From: Thalassomonas actiniarum
GTDB lineage: Bacteria > Pseudomonadota > Gammaproteobacteria > Enterobacterales > Alteromonadaceae
Length of the DNA stretch: 64,000 bases
Direction of reading: 5' to 3'
NCBI RefSeq assembly: GCF_000948975.2
Contig: NZ_CP059735.1
Span: forward strand, 3,782,001-3,846,000
Below, piece by piece: positions 50,901-60,377 of the stretch (position 1 is the stretch's first letter; every line of letters begins with the position of its first letter). The translations under genes were made by a program, and so were the position numbers. The notes below the pieces were generated by a model. It saw only the letters and a list, made by a program, of their open reading frames with translations. It had not been told where the DNA came from and searched no databases.

Positions 50901-52833
50901 CGCTCCATACCCGGGCAAACGCATCCTGGAACAGGGACTGGACTTTTTGCAGGTCAAAACTGCGATCGCCGGTCAGCAACATTGAGAAGTCCAGGATCCA
51001 GCAGGTTTCCCCTTCAGAGGTGCGAACCGCATACGGGCTTTCACCGATAACACGCAAACCAAAATTTTCCAGCATAGGCAATACATCGGAAAGGTGCAGC
51101 GGCTCGCCTTTATGGAACAGTTTTAATTTAACATAGCGGCTGCCGGACTTTTCTTCCTGCGGCTGGTAAAACAACATTTCCAGGGCATTATCGGCTGATA
51201 AGGCTTCTAGCTTTTCAATATCGACAATGGCGGTGCCCGGCAGAACCTCATCTTTATAAGATTGCGGGAAGCTGACATATTTACGGCTTAATGCTTTACC
51301 TTTTGCTTCCCCTTTATGGGAGTTCAGGGCATCCGCCAGTTTATCGTCCCAGCTGCGGGCAGCTTCGTTTAGGTTCTTTTCAATTTCTTTCACATTAATA
51401 TCTGCTTTAGTGTTTTTGACCCGGACTATGTAGTGGGTTCTTGCCTGTACCGATTCAGAGAAGTAGGTAGTAAATTCAACTTCCTGATCGCTGCCAAACG
51501 CTTTTTGCAGCAAGGCCTGAGTTTCTATACGTAACTTAGTGTTATAACGCTCGCGCGGCACATAAACCATACAGGAATAGAAACGGTTAAAGTCGTCACG
51601 GCGGATAAACAAGCCGGAATAATCACGCTCCTGCATTTGCAAAATACCCAAGACATTTTGCAGCAAGACATCGGTATTGGCTTGCAGGATTTCATCACGC
51701 GGGTAAGTTTCTAAGATATTAATCAAAGACTTGTAGGCATGTGTGCCTTCGGCAAAACCCGATGCCGCACAAACGGCGGTTACTTTGGACTTAATTAACG
51801 GTAAGTCCAGGGCGCTGTTGGTGTAATAAGCCGAGCCGAATAAACCGACAAAACGCTCTTCACCGACGACCTTACCTTTAGCATCAAAACGCTTGATACC
51901 GATATAGTCCAGGTGCGCCGGACGGTGCACCCGCGAGCGGGAGTTGGTTTTGGTTAAAATCAGTAAATTTTCGCCCAGGGCAATTTCACGGGCAGACTCG
52001 CTTAAGGTAGAAATCAAGCGCTGCTTAGTGCCGTTGGAGTTTTTCATCAAACCCAGGCTGGAGTCGACATTGGCTTCTAGGGCGGTATCCCCTTTGAGCT
52101 CAGTGACGTCATAAGAGCGGTAACCCATCAGGGTAAAATGATCCTGGGCAATCCAGTTTAAAAACTCCAGCGCATCTTCGCGCTCTTGCTTGGAGCAAGG
52201 TTGTTTGCCTTTTTTAAGTTCTGCGGTAACTTCTTTGAGGCGCTTAAGCATAGGTTGCCAGTCGGTCACCGTCAGGGAAATATCGCTCACCACTGAATGT
52301 AGTTCTACGGCAATATTATCGATAACATCCTGCTCGGTCTGGCGGTCAATTTCAATGAAAAATACTGTTTCGACAACGGCCGACTTCAACGATTTATTCG
52401 ATGCCGGTGCCAGGGTAGTAATTTGATTCTTCTTATCGCGCACGACTTTCATCGGGCAATTAAGCATTAAATGCGGAGACACGCCCAGGCGATTTAGCGC
52501 AATACGCATGGAATCAACCAAAAATGGCATATCTTCGACGATAACTTCGATAATGGTGTGGCTGGATTTCCAACCGTGTTTTGAAACCTGGGGATTAAAC
52601 ACCTTAATCACAGGAGAGCCGGCTTCATGACCATTGAGTGAATTCCATAAACTTAATGTGGCGCCATACATATCACTGTCATTGCGATGGGCCAGATCAA
52701 GGTTTGAGATATTTCCATATAGGAGATCTGAAAACTGCTCTACTAGAGAAGAGGATTCTTCGGGGACTTTTTGCTGTATTAATTTCGCTACGTTGTTAAG
52801 TATTACTGAGGGTAAACCGTCTACTAACGCCAT
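47989..52833 (-). CDS. gdhB: NAD-specific glutamate dehydrogenase (large type)
   Basis: A 1614-aa NAD-dependent glutamate dehydrogenase of the 180-kDa class, deaminating glutamate to 2-oxoglutarate. A long N-terminal ACT-rich region (to about residue 700) precedes the catalytic domain: LRGGKVARGGLRWSDR with the substrate Lys region, VIVPVGAKGGFV, GDMAGDVFGNGMLLS and ANDAIRINGSEL. A C-terminal helical domain of about 300 residues follows. Start ATG 52833 is chosen because it follows AAAAGGAAAAC and begins MALVDGLPSVILNN, the usual family N-terminus; the ATG at 52890 would add 19 residues. It would recycle the glutamate released by the ethanolamine-type operon at the other end of the window. 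Confidence 0.95.
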   Translation of the reverse strand: MALVDGLPSVILNNVAKLIQQKVPEESSSLVEQFSDLLYGNISNLDLAHRNDSDMYGATLSLWNSLNGHEAGSPVIKVFNPQVSKHGWKSSHTIIEVIVEDMPFLVDSMRIALNRLGVSPHLMLNCPMKVVRDKKNQITTLAPASNKSLKSAVVETVFFIEIDRQTEQDVIDNIAVELHSVVSDISLTVTDWQPMLKRLKEVTAELKKGKQPCSKQEREDALEFLNWIAQDHFTLMGYRSYDVTELKGDTALEANVDSSLGLMKNSNGTKQRLISTLSESAREIALGENLLILTKTNSRSRVHRPAHLDYIGIKRFDAKGKVVGEERFVGLFGSAYYTNSALDLPLIKSKVTAVCAASGFAEGTHAYKSLINILETYPRDEILQANTDVLLQNVLGILQMQERDYSGLFIRRDDFNRFYSCMVYVPRERYNTKLRIETQALLQKAFGSDQEVEFTTYFSESVQARTHYIVRVKNTKADINVKEIEKNLNEAARSWDDKLADALNSHKGEAKGKALSRKYVSFPQSYKDEVLPGTAIVDIEKLEALSADNALEMLFYQPQEEKSGSRYVKLKLFHKGEPLHLSDVLPMLENFGLRVIGESPYAVRTSEGETCWILDFSMLLTGDRSFDLQKVQSLFQDAFARVWSGALEDDGFNRLILGAGLGGREVSILRAFAKYERQIGGTFSQSYIEDTFARYPNLAELLITLFNNRFDPKAKVSAKAETKLAEEIESSLDNVANLDDDRIIRRFVEMIHATIRTNYFQQDAQKQDKSYISFKILPEQISEIPQPVPEFEIFVYSPQVEGVHLRGGKVARGGLRWSDRREDFRTEVLGLVKAQQVKNTVIVPVGAKGGFVCKQLPAGGSRAEIFEAGKKCYQTFIRGLLDITDNIVAGDIVPPQNVVRHDEDDAYLVVAADKGTATFSDIANGIAEEYNFWLGDAFASGGSVGYDHKGMGITAKGAWESVKRHFREMDIDCQSTDFTCVAIGDMAGDVFGNGMLLSKHIRLQAAFNHMHIFIDPTPVAATSYVERERLFNLPGCTWEDYNKELISEGGGIFSRSAKSIKLTPQIKKMIGTQKQSMAPNDLMQALLKMQVDLLWNGGIGTYVKGSLESHLEVGDRANDAIRINGSELQAKIVGEGGNLGLTQLGRIEAAANGTRLNADSVDNVGGVDCSDNEVNIKILLNGLVQSGDLTTKQRNQLLFDMTDDVSEIVLEDCYRQTHSLSITAMRGATQLKEQTRFIHELERAGKLDRALEFIPNDDEIAERLAQGKGFTRPELSVLLAYSKMVLKEQLVCPEVTENAYHNRLLIQAFPKLLQDKYSEQMQDHPLRAEIIATKLANKIGNDMGFNFINRMHEETGATVAEIANCYVMASEVFDLPASWEMIESLDNKISTLVQTEMLFQLRRTVRRATRWFLRHRNKALDIAQTIAFYQPTFENMTKNLHKMMIDDEVAQLKRVENDLVQAGVPKKIALRISQLSTLFSVMDIAEIAAADGRSIEFVAELYFKLGARLQLHWFLDQITRQPVSNHWQALARASFREELDWQQRSLTSVVLHIDTKGKDSSAMLDLWFEQGAQPLERWQSILADFKTSQTHEFAKFSVALRELMLLSLHGDTIN

Positions 52834-53136
52834 GCCGTTTTCCTTTTGGATAAAACGCTTAAAATAATTATTATGAAACTCGTCTATCAAGATAGACCAT
52901 GGGTGCGATTTTATTAAGAAAGTTAGGCTATTGCGAGTGTTTTTTTAGGGCAGTACGAAGAAAGCGGTATCGGGGCTGTGCCGGGGGATAATAAATTTAA
53001 TTGTTTATTCATCTGTAATAAATAGAAAATGGCCTTTCGGCCATTTTCTTGTTTATTTATGCAGGTAAGTGATTAAAAATTTTTTTTATCACTGCTGAAA
53101 AGTTACCACGGCATTTACATGCTCAACATCGATAAC
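52834..53136. other. Spacer between gdhB and the RND operon
   Basis: A 303-bp gap. It holds the gdhB promoter on the left side and the terminator of the RND operon on the right. No gene is visible. Confidence 0.6.
53024..53050. terminator. Terminator after the RND operon
   Basis: An 11-bp stem AGAAAATGGCC/GGCCATTTTCT (53024-53034, 53039-53049) with a TTTC loop. It lies 87 bp past the end of the pump gene. Confidence 0.85.
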
Positions 53137-55497
53137 TTATCCGACCACCTGATGCTCTATTTCTGGCTTATCCTGCTTGGGCGCAGCCAGTTTTTTATTC
53201 GGCCACAAGAAAGTGGCAATAGCAGGCAGGACAATAACCGCCGCCAGCATATTCACCAGGAACATAAAGGTTAACAGTATGCCCATATCCACCTGGAATT
53301 TCAGATCTGAGAAGAACCAGGTAGAAACACCAATCGCCAGGGTAATACCGGTAATAAGCACCGCACTGCCCCGCTCTTTCAGCGCCTCAAGATAAGCCGT
53401 TTGAATATTGTCGCCGTTTTTAAGCTTGATGCTCATGGTGGAGAGAATATAGATACCGTAATCCACACCGATACCAACCCCTAAAGCGATCACCGGCAAG
53501 GTAGAAACCGTCAGGCCGATGTCCAGGGCCGTCATCAGTGCCTGTGCCAGTGTCGATACTATATACAAAGGCACCACCACAGAAATCGTTGCCCGAACGC
53601 TTCTAAAGCTGATCAGACACAATAAGATCACCGCACCATAAACATATAACATCATAGGAATTTGCGCCGCTTCCACCGCTTCATTGGTGGCCGCCATTAC
53701 CCCGACCGGACCCGAGGCCAGCTTAAAGTTCAGCTCGTCATGGCCTAATTCACTTGATGCAAGCTTCACCGCATCCACGACGCGGTTAATGGTTTCAGCC
53801 TTATGATCTTCTAAAAACAAAATTACCGGCATCACGCTACAGTCGGTATTAAGTAAGCCGCTGTTGGTGGGCACCCGGGCAATAGATTGCACCAGGCTTT
53901 GCTGGTTGCGGGACAAGACACGCCATTTAGGATTACCTTCGTTATAACCGGCATTGACGATTTTTGCGATCGATGCCAGGCTGACCGCCGATTGCACCCC
54001 GGCGACATTTTCCATGCGCCACTGGAAGCGGTCAATCACATCGAGGTTTTTATGATAGGTACAGGCATCTGCCTTGGTTTCAACAATCACCGACATATAA
54101 TCGACACTAATGGCGTATTTATCGGTGATCAAAAAGGTATCCTGGTTATAACGCGAACTTTCATGCAGTGCAGGAGCACCGGCATGCAGCTCACCGATTT
54201 TCATGTTTTGGGCATAATAATAACCAAAGGCATATAGAACCGCCGCGAGCAGCAAAATCACAGTCGCCGGCCCCCTGCTGGCAAATTTTGCCATCACAAA
54301 CCAGATAGCTGGATTTTTGTTCTCGACTTGCTTGTTTGCCTGCTGACGTATTTTCAGGTAAGACACCAACAGCGGCAGTAAAATCAGGTTGGTCAGGATA
54401 ATCATCGCCACACCAAGGGAGGCAGTGATCGCTAATTCGCGGATAATACCGATATCAATGGCCAGCAAAGTCATAAAACCGACGGTATCGGATAATAATG
54501 CCACACCACCGGGAATGAGTAATGCGCGGAAGCTGTTTTGCGCGGCATCCTTAGAGCTGTATCCCATGGCCACCTGTTTGACCACGGAATTGATCATTTG
54601 CACCCCGTGGCTGACCCCGATGGCAAAAACCAAAAACGGCACCAGAATCGACATCGGATCCAGACCAAAACCTAAGGTAGATAACATCCCCATTTGCCAA
54701 ATCACGGCAATAAGCGAGCAGACAATAGGTAAGATAGTTAAGCTGACACTATGGCAGAAGAAATACACCATCACCGCGGTAATGGCGATAGCGATACCAA
54801 AGAAAGTTACCACCCCTTTGGCCCCTTCGGCAACATCGCCGACCATTTTAGCAAAACCGATGACATGGACACTGATATTGTCTTTTTCAAACTCCTGACG
54901 CACTTCCTGCTCAAGCTGCCCGGCAAATTTCAGGGTATCGAGTTTTTCACCCGTTTGCGGGTCGATTTCCATCAATGCCGATTTCACCATGGCGCAGCTG
55001 TAGTCATCGGCAACAATACGTCCGACGATACCCGCCTTTTCAATATTGGCTTTCACCACCGCCAGGCCAGCTTCAGTGGGCTGAAAGTCGGCAGGGATCA
55101 CAGGGCCGCCGGCAAAACCGTCTTCGACCACCTCAACAAAACGCGTGCTGGGAGAGAACAGGGATTTTACCTGGATACGGTCAACCCCCGGAATAAAGAA
55201 TAATTTGTCATGCACCCCTTTAAGGGCCGAGAAAAACTCCGGGTTAAAAATATCCCCCCGGGTATCACAAACAGAGATCAGGATATTGTTGGCGCCGCCG
55301 AAATCTTTCCTGTGTTTGAGGTAAGTTTTCATGTAGCTGTGATTTAGCGGGATATTCTTGGTAAATGCAGCATCAAGTTTTATTTGGGTCGCCTGGAACA
55401 ATAAAAATACGGTGGCGGCAAGAAAAACACATAACACAGCTAAACGATGGCGAAAAATACCAACTTCTAAACGATTGAAAATAGTTATTTTACTCAT
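53137..55497 (-). CDS. RND/MMPL-family membrane transporter
   Basis: A 786-aa inner-membrane RND protein of the MMPL/HAE3 type, the class that moves lipids and hydrophobic compounds. It has two repeats, each with one leading helix, a large periplasmic loop, and five or six helices. The first helix is LAVLCVFLAATVFLLF and the first loop begins IKLDAAFTKNIPLNH. The paired GxxxD motifs lie in GFGLDPMSILVPFLVFAIGVSHG and VIALGVGIGVDYGIYIL. It is the last gene of a four-gene minus-strand operon, starting 4 bp after the YCF48-like gene. No membrane-fusion partner is present, so DUF1329 and DUF1302 products may take that role. Confidence 0.88.
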   Translation of the reverse strand: MSKITIFNRLEVGIFRHRLAVLCVFLAATVFLLFQATQIKLDAAFTKNIPLNHSYMKTYLKHRKDFGGANNILISVCDTRGDIFNPEFFSALKGVHDKLFFIPGVDRIQVKSLFSPSTRFVEVVEDGFAGGPVIPADFQPTEAGLAVVKANIEKAGIVGRIVADDYSCAMVKSALMEIDPQTGEKLDTLKFAGQLEQEVRQEFEKDNISVHVIGFAKMVGDVAEGAKGVVTFFGIAIAITAVMVYFFCHSVSLTILPIVCSLIAVIWQMGMLSTLGFGLDPMSILVPFLVFAIGVSHGVQMINSVVKQVAMGYSSKDAAQNSFRALLIPGGVALLSDTVGFMTLLAIDIGIIRELAITASLGVAMIILTNLILLPLLVSYLKIRQQANKQVENKNPAIWFVMAKFASRGPATVILLLAAVLYAFGYYYAQNMKIGELHAGAPALHESSRYNQDTFLITDKYAISVDYMSVIVETKADACTYHKNLDVIDRFQWRMENVAGVQSAVSLASIAKIVNAGYNEGNPKWRVLSRNQQSLVQSIARVPTNSGLLNTDCSVMPVILFLEDHKAETINRVVDAVKLASSELGHDELNFKLASGPVGVMAATNEAVEAAQIPMMLYVYGAVILLCLISFRSVRATISVVVPLYIVSTLAQALMTALDIGLTVSTLPVIALGVGIGVDYGIYILSTMSIKLKNGDNIQTAYLEALKERGSAVLITGITLAIGVSTWFFSDLKFQVDMGILLTFMFLVNMLAAVIVLPAIATFLWPNKKLAAPKQDKPEIEHQVVG

Positions 55498-55501
55498 GTC
55501 T

Positions 55502-56512
55502 CTACTTCATAATTGTGATTGTTTTGATACCTACGTCTGAGACCGCCACCAGCTTGCCTTTAAACCAGACACCGGCGATCAGGGCCTTACCGTCTGCCTG
55601 CGGCTTCAAGGTAAAGCTCACCCCGTCATCCCTACTTTCAAGCAAGACGCCGTTATTGCCGAGCAGTAAAATGCTTTCTTCTCCTGCCAGCACAATAGAA
55701 TTAATCAAGGCGGTGGTGCCGGTATCAACATGCTGCCATGGCGTACCGTTTTTCAGGCTGCGAAAAACATTGCCCCTGAGCCCCGCCACTAAAAGATTGC
55801 CTTGTTGGGTGCGGGTTAAATCAAAAAATGACCCCTGGTAAATTTCATCAAAGGTTTGCCAGGAAACACCAAAGTCATTGCTTTTGGCAATCAGACCGAT
55901 TTCACCCACTAGGTATAAGGTGCGGCCGTCCATAAAAATACGGTTAAAATGCGGCAGGATACTGGAGATTTCATCAAGGTAGGCTTCTTCATCTTCCTGC
56001 TTCAACTCTTCGATATAATCCGCATCATCCGGATGTAAAAATTCATCATGAAATTCAAAGGTCCAGCTTTTGCCGCCGTCATGGGTACGGTACAACTGGC
56101 CGTAGGCCCCGACCGCCAGGCCGTGATTTTCATCTCTAAAAACGATATCGAGCAGAGGTTTTTCCCGCTCCGGCAGATATTGCTGTACGTGCCAGCTTAA
56201 ACCGCCGTCGTTACTATGCAAAATACTGGCATCATGACCCACCGCCCAACCTGACTGTTCGTTAACGAAATAAACGCTGGTCAGGGTCGATTGCACCGGC
56301 ACCTGAGCTTGCTGCCAGTTATTGCCGTCAGTTGACGTTAAAATATGACCATGCTCACCCACGGCCACCAGTTTATCAGCGCCGGCACTGACGATATCGA
56401 GTAATAGCGACTGGCTGGCCAAAGGCGCCGGCTCTGAGGCGATAGGCGCAGCAGAAGCTTGGGATAAAAAGCTGCTAAGACAAAACAGGGAAAGGGCTAA
56501 AAAACGCTTCAT
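55502..56512 (-). CDS. YCF48-like beta-propeller, exported
   Basis: A 336-aa exported protein. The signal peptide is FLALSLFCLSSFLSQASA. Start ATG 56512 gives a clean signal sequence; an in-frame ATG at 56578 would add a second hydrophobic stretch. The mature part is a YCF48/BNR-like propeller with repeats such as LVAVGEHGHILTSTDG, GWAVGHDASILHSNDGG and GLAVGAYGQLYRTHDGG (consensus xVGxxGxIxxSxDGG), seven or so in all, and an acidic insertion (YIEELKQEDEEAYLDEI). YCF48 proteins elsewhere assist assembly of membrane complexes. It lies between DUF1329 and the RND pump and is probably a periplasmic adaptor. Confidence 0.86.
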   Translation of the reverse strand: MKRFLALSLFCLSSFLSQASAAPIASEPAPLASQSLLLDIVSAGADKLVAVGEHGHILTSTDGNNWQQAQVPVQSTLTSVYFVNEQSGWAVGHDASILHSNDGGLSWHVQQYLPEREKPLLDIVFRDENHGLAVGAYGQLYRTHDGGKSWTFEFHDEFLHPDDADYIEELKQEDEEAYLDEISSILPHFNRIFMDGRTLYLVGEIGLIAKSNDFGVSWQTFDEIYQGSFFDLTRTQQGNLLVAGLRGNVFRSLKNGTPWQHVDTGTTALINSIVLAGEESILLLGNNGVLLESRDDGVSFTLKPQADGKALIAGVWFKGKLVAVSDVGIKTITIMK

Positions 56513-56599
56513 GAAAATCCAGAATAAAAATAATAAACGATTAATAAAAAAGGTAAAAAAACGGTTGGCAGTTGCCAACCGTTTCCATCAGGCGCGATT

Positions 56600-57964
56600 T
56601 TAGCGGCGCCCTTCTCTTCTTAATGCCGCCGGTGTGAAGGATTTCTCTTTCATTTGGGCAGAGAAGTCATACATATTGGCTTCATTATCTAAGCCCATCG
56701 CGATATAACGACGAGATTGCAAGTCATGGAAGACTTCCAGTGTAGACCATTGAGTCGGAACTTCATAATAGTTGATACCATGGGCGACACCAACGCGGTA
56801 AAGTTCATCACGGTTATCATAGATATCCGTTACCGCAATTTGCCAGCTGTCTTCATCGATAAAGAAGACACGTTTTTTGTAGGTATGGCGGGTATTGGCT
56901 TTCAAGTCCGCTTCAACCACCCACACCCTGTGCTTTTCATAACGCACCAGATCAGGGTTGATATGACCGGCCTTTAACACGTCATCATATTTGATTTGGT
57001 CGCTGTGCAAGCGGTAGTCGTTATAAGGAATAAGCAATTCCTTTTTCCCTTTCAGGGTCCAGGTATAACGATCCGGCGCGCCGTTAAACATATCAAAGTC
57101 ATCTGTGGTACGCAGGCCATCAGACGCTGTGCCCGGTGCATCATAAGCAACATTCGGCGCACGACGTACCCGGCGCTGACCTGTGTTATAAGTCCAGGCC
57201 TGGCGAGGCGTTTTGATCTGATCCATGGTTTCATGAACCAGCAAGGCGGTACCGGCTAAACGGGCAGGCTCGGTCACTTTTTGCTTAAACTTAAACAAGA
57301 TATTGGTTTGCTCAAGCTGCTCCGGTGACGCATCTTTTACGCCATAAGGCACCAATAAACGGTCATCAAAGCCCATGTAGGTATAATCACCCGAAGCCGT
57401 TGGCGCCGCCTGTCCACCCTGACGGGTAATGGCTTCACCGCGGTAACGCAGGATATGGTTCCAGATGGCTTCTAAACCGTTGGCGGGGATCGGGAAAGGA
57501 ATACCGACTGATGCCTGTTTGATACCGTTACCTTCCTGTACCAGCTCGGCGCGGGTGGCATTATCAAGCGTGGCCTTATATACATGCTCGGGATACGAGG
57601 CCGAGCGGCGTGTCTGATAGACATTCATTTTATAGCTATCAGGGTAAGTTTCAAATAACTTGATCTGTCCCGGTGTCAGCAAGTCTTTATACTGGCCAAG
57701 GTTTTTCGAAGTTACCGTATAAAGTACCTTATCCCCCGGATACGGGTCCGGGTGATGATCGCCGGGTTTAAAACCTGCCGGTGCAGATTTGATCCCGCCG
57801 TCCCAGGCAGGTATCGAACCGTCGGCATTGGCGCCGCGTTCAGCACCAAAAACCGTTAATTCTTTATTTAACTTTGCCGCCTGTTCCGGCGATATCTTGG
57901 CCAAGGCTGCGCCACTGGTAAAGGCAAGCGATACGGCTAATGATAAAAGGGAAATATTTTTCAT
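56600..57964 (-). CDS. DUF1329 lipoprotein-localisation-like exported protein
   Basis: A 454-aa exported protein of the DUF1329 family. The signal peptide is SLLSLAVSLAFTSGAALA, cleaved before KISPEQAAKLN. Family markers include LTVFGAERGANADGSIPAWDGG, DHHPDPYPGDKVLYTVT and YDNRDELYRVGVAHGIN. The domain is thought to have a LolB-like half-barrel fold suited to a lipid or hydrophobic ligand. It is nearly always paired with DUF1302, as here (12 bp between them). Periplasmic location is inferred. Start ATG 57964 leads directly into the signal peptide. Confidence 0.9.
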   Translation of the reverse strand: MKNISLLSLAVSLAFTSGAALAKISPEQAAKLNKELTVFGAERGANADGSIPAWDGGIKSAPAGFKPGDHHPDPYPGDKVLYTVTSKNLGQYKDLLTPGQIKLFETYPDSYKMNVYQTRRSASYPEHVYKATLDNATRAELVQEGNGIKQASVGIPFPIPANGLEAIWNHILRYRGEAITRQGGQAAPTASGDYTYMGFDDRLLVPYGVKDASPEQLEQTNILFKFKQKVTEPARLAGTALLVHETMDQIKTPRQAWTYNTGQRRVRRAPNVAYDAPGTASDGLRTTDDFDMFNGAPDRYTWTLKGKKELLIPYNDYRLHSDQIKYDDVLKAGHINPDLVRYEKHRVWVVEADLKANTRHTYKKRVFFIDEDSWQIAVTDIYDNRDELYRVGVAHGINYYEVPTQWSTLEVFHDLQSRRYIAMGLDNEANMYDFSAQMKEKSFTPAALRREGRR

Positions 57965-57976
57965 TGTTGGATGCCC

Positions 57977-60052
57977 TTAAATAGAATATTTAACACTAAA
58001 AGAAACAAAATCACGATCTTCCATCTGATTGGTGGTGCCTACACCGTCAAAGAAGCTGTTGTAGCTGAAATCGGCTGACCAGCGGCTTTGATAGTCAAGC
58101 GTTACCCCAAGGGATACAGACTTGCGATCTTCGACAAACAGGAAGATAGGATCGGGTGTGATCCCCTGGACGTCATGGGAGAACACCATTTTCGGCGAGA
58201 CATTAATCCCGGCAAAAACATCGTTATATTCGAGCTTAGTCACTACGCGGTAACCCCAGGCGAAATCATCCGGGAAAGGATTGGTTTCCACACCGCCCTG
58301 CAGGGCGTCATTAAGGCCCGGCGCAGTAGCAATAACACCACTTCGCCCAGTACCCGGGCCGTTCAAACGCAGCTCATCTTTATCCGGCATATCTTCGATG
58401 CTGATAGCGCCAACTTCCAATAAGGTCGTAAACTGGCTGGCACCTAGCGTAGGACCAAACAAATGAGCAAAAGTCATTTGCGCCTGTATGGTATCGGATA
58501 AAATAAAACCATTGGCCTGTACACCGGAGCCGTATGGATTACCTGTACTGTCTACCATCTGTGAAACATAGTTAGTATCGTCTCTAAGACCGGCATTATA
58601 TAACTGCTGCGGCATAGCGGCGAATAACAATTCTACATCATCGATTTGCAGCGGCTCGTCCTGACGATAAGTGATCTCACCCGAGAAGGCAGTGGTGCCT
58701 AAGGTTGAGTTCCAGCTTAACGCATACATATTAATGTCTTCAGGGTAAGATAACAGCACTTGAGAGAAGGTATTTAAATCACTGTAGTTGTCTATCGTCA
58801 CGGGACCGCTGGCGATGGTTGCCAGATCGGCGCCCATGGTTTCAGCCGAGAAGTCGGCAGTAACTCCGGAAAATAATGGCCGGCGGCTATGATAGTTAAC
58901 ATAATACAGACTTAATTCAGTATCGTTAAACTCAGGCAGATACCAGGATAAACGTAAACCGTACTGACCACCGTCTTCCGGCTTTATCTCCGCTTGTGAG
59001 CCCGGCGCCCGTAAGGTCACCTTAGTAGGATACTGGACATAAGCCGCTTGTGCTGCAGCCATCTGCTCAGGATCACCAGAGCGAAGCATATCGCCGATTT
59101 CATTTAAGCCTTCCAGCAAAGAATCCAGGTCTAAGTCAGGACGACCGCCAAAACCTAACTGGATATTGTTGTACTGACCGCCGTCGCCGGCAAAATCATT
59201 GGTGGAAAAATAACTGCCCGGTGCCGGCAAAATCGTTTTTTCCCACTCATACTGATAATACATTTCGATATTGAAATTTTCCGTTACCCCTAAAGACGCC
59301 CATAAGGCACCAAAAGGAATAAAGGCTTCTTTAAGCTCTGCGCCCGGCGCTTTTAAACGAGAAATATCTACCGGGTTTATTTCACTTAATCCGTGGGAGA
59401 TTAACGCACTTTCACCCCAGCTTATCACCTGCTGGCCCAGACGTATGGATAACGGCATCTCACCTATTTCAAAATCACCATAAACAAAAGCATCGAGTAA
59501 GCGAACATCGCGGCAAAGTTGCTCACGGGCTTCCTTGTCACGACAGGGATCATTGGTATTGCCGTTGATGGGATTGTCCCAGGCACGACTTTCATCCATC
59601 ATTTCAAAGTCATAAAAATACATGCCGCGCACGAACAGACCAAAATCCCCATTGCGGATGTCCAGTTCATGGCTGCCTTTGATCATTTTTGAAAAGGTTT
59701 CACCGGAGTCGTAATTAAGGTTACCGTTATCACCGTTATTGGAGTAGTTGCCTGATCCAAGCCAGATATCTCTTTGACTCAACCCGCCCGGCTCATTATT
59801 AAAGGCGGCATTGTAACTGCTAAAGTCAAAACCATTTTTCAGGTTATTTGATTTAGCGACATTGTCTGACCAATTCCTGTCTTCTACGCGCCAACTTGAG
59901 CCTGCCGTAAAGGTAGAGTCAAAACTGATATCAAAGTCGCCCAGTTGGAAATTAGCCGCGGATGCTTGACTCGCCGCGAAAGACATTAAAGCGGCGGTAA
60001 TACTCAAAGCCAATGGCTTTTTATAAAACTTATCGCGCGGATGATGTTTCAT
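57977..60052 (-). CDS. DUF1302 outer-membrane beta-barrel protein
   Basis: A 691-aa outer-membrane protein of the DUF1302 family. The signal peptide is LALSITAALMSFAASQASA; the mature region starts with GDFDISFDSTFTAGSSWRV and consists of alternating amphipathic strands with long loops. The last residues are FVSFSVKYSI, ending in an aromatic-rich beta strand suited for BAM recognition. Recognisable family blocks are RLGQQVISWGESALI and GYRVVTKLEYNDVF. It is the first gene of the operon, with DUF1329 12 bp downstream. It probably forms the outer-membrane part of a trans-envelope route for a hydrophobic compound. Confidence 0.9.
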   Translation of the reverse strand: MKHHPRDKFYKKPLALSITAALMSFAASQASAANFQLGDFDISFDSTFTAGSSWRVEDRNWSDNVAKSNNLKNGFDFSSYNAAFNNEPGGLSQRDIWLGSGNYSNNGDNGNLNYDSGETFSKMIKGSHELDIRNGDFGLFVRGMYFYDFEMMDESRAWDNPINGNTNDPCRDKEAREQLCRDVRLLDAFVYGDFEIGEMPLSIRLGQQVISWGESALISHGLSEINPVDISRLKAPGAELKEAFIPFGALWASLGVTENFNIEMYYQYEWEKTILPAPGSYFSTNDFAGDGGQYNNIQLGFGGRPDLDLDSLLEGLNEIGDMLRSGDPEQMAAAQAAYVQYPTKVTLRAPGSQAEIKPEDGGQYGLRLSWYLPEFNDTELSLYYVNYHSRRPLFSGVTADFSAETMGADLATIASGPVTIDNYSDLNTFSQVLLSYPEDINMYALSWNSTLGTTAFSGEITYRQDEPLQIDDVELLFAAMPQQLYNAGLRDDTNYVSQMVDSTGNPYGSGVQANGFILSDTIQAQMTFAHLFGPTLGASQFTTLLEVGAISIEDMPDKDELRLNGPGTGRSGVIATAPGLNDALQGGVETNPFPDDFAWGYRVVTKLEYNDVFAGINVSPKMVFSHDVQGITPDPIFLFVEDRKSVSLGVTLDYQSRWSADFSYNSFFDGVGTTNQMEDRDFVSFSVKYSI

Positions 60053-60377
60053 TCATTCTCTCCCCAGTCCCGAAACAATTATTCTTAGTTGTTCTTACTT
60101 TTTATTTTTCTATCCCACTTTTGTGGATTAAACAATAATTGCATCATTTGCGTCATGAGGCAAGACCAAAACACATTTGTTAAGGCACTGTATTTTAATG
60201 ACTTGCATTGAAATTAATCGGAAAGCTAAAACATCGTTTAAAACACCTGTTTAAAACAATATGGCTTTTGTGGGTTTCAGGACGATTAAGTGAAGGAATT
60301 AGCCGCTATTTCTGTTAAAACAGCGGCTGATATTATTTCAAAGATGGTCAGACCACCGTTTAAAGCATATACTCTAA
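60053..60377. other. Upstream region of the DUF1302 operon
   Basis: A 325-bp gap. It holds the DUF1302 promoter on its left side. A hairpin AGCCGCT/AGCGGCT (60301-60307, 60322-60328) lies on the right, probably ending the pepN-DUF2835 unit, though it lacks a T tract. Confidence 0.5.
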
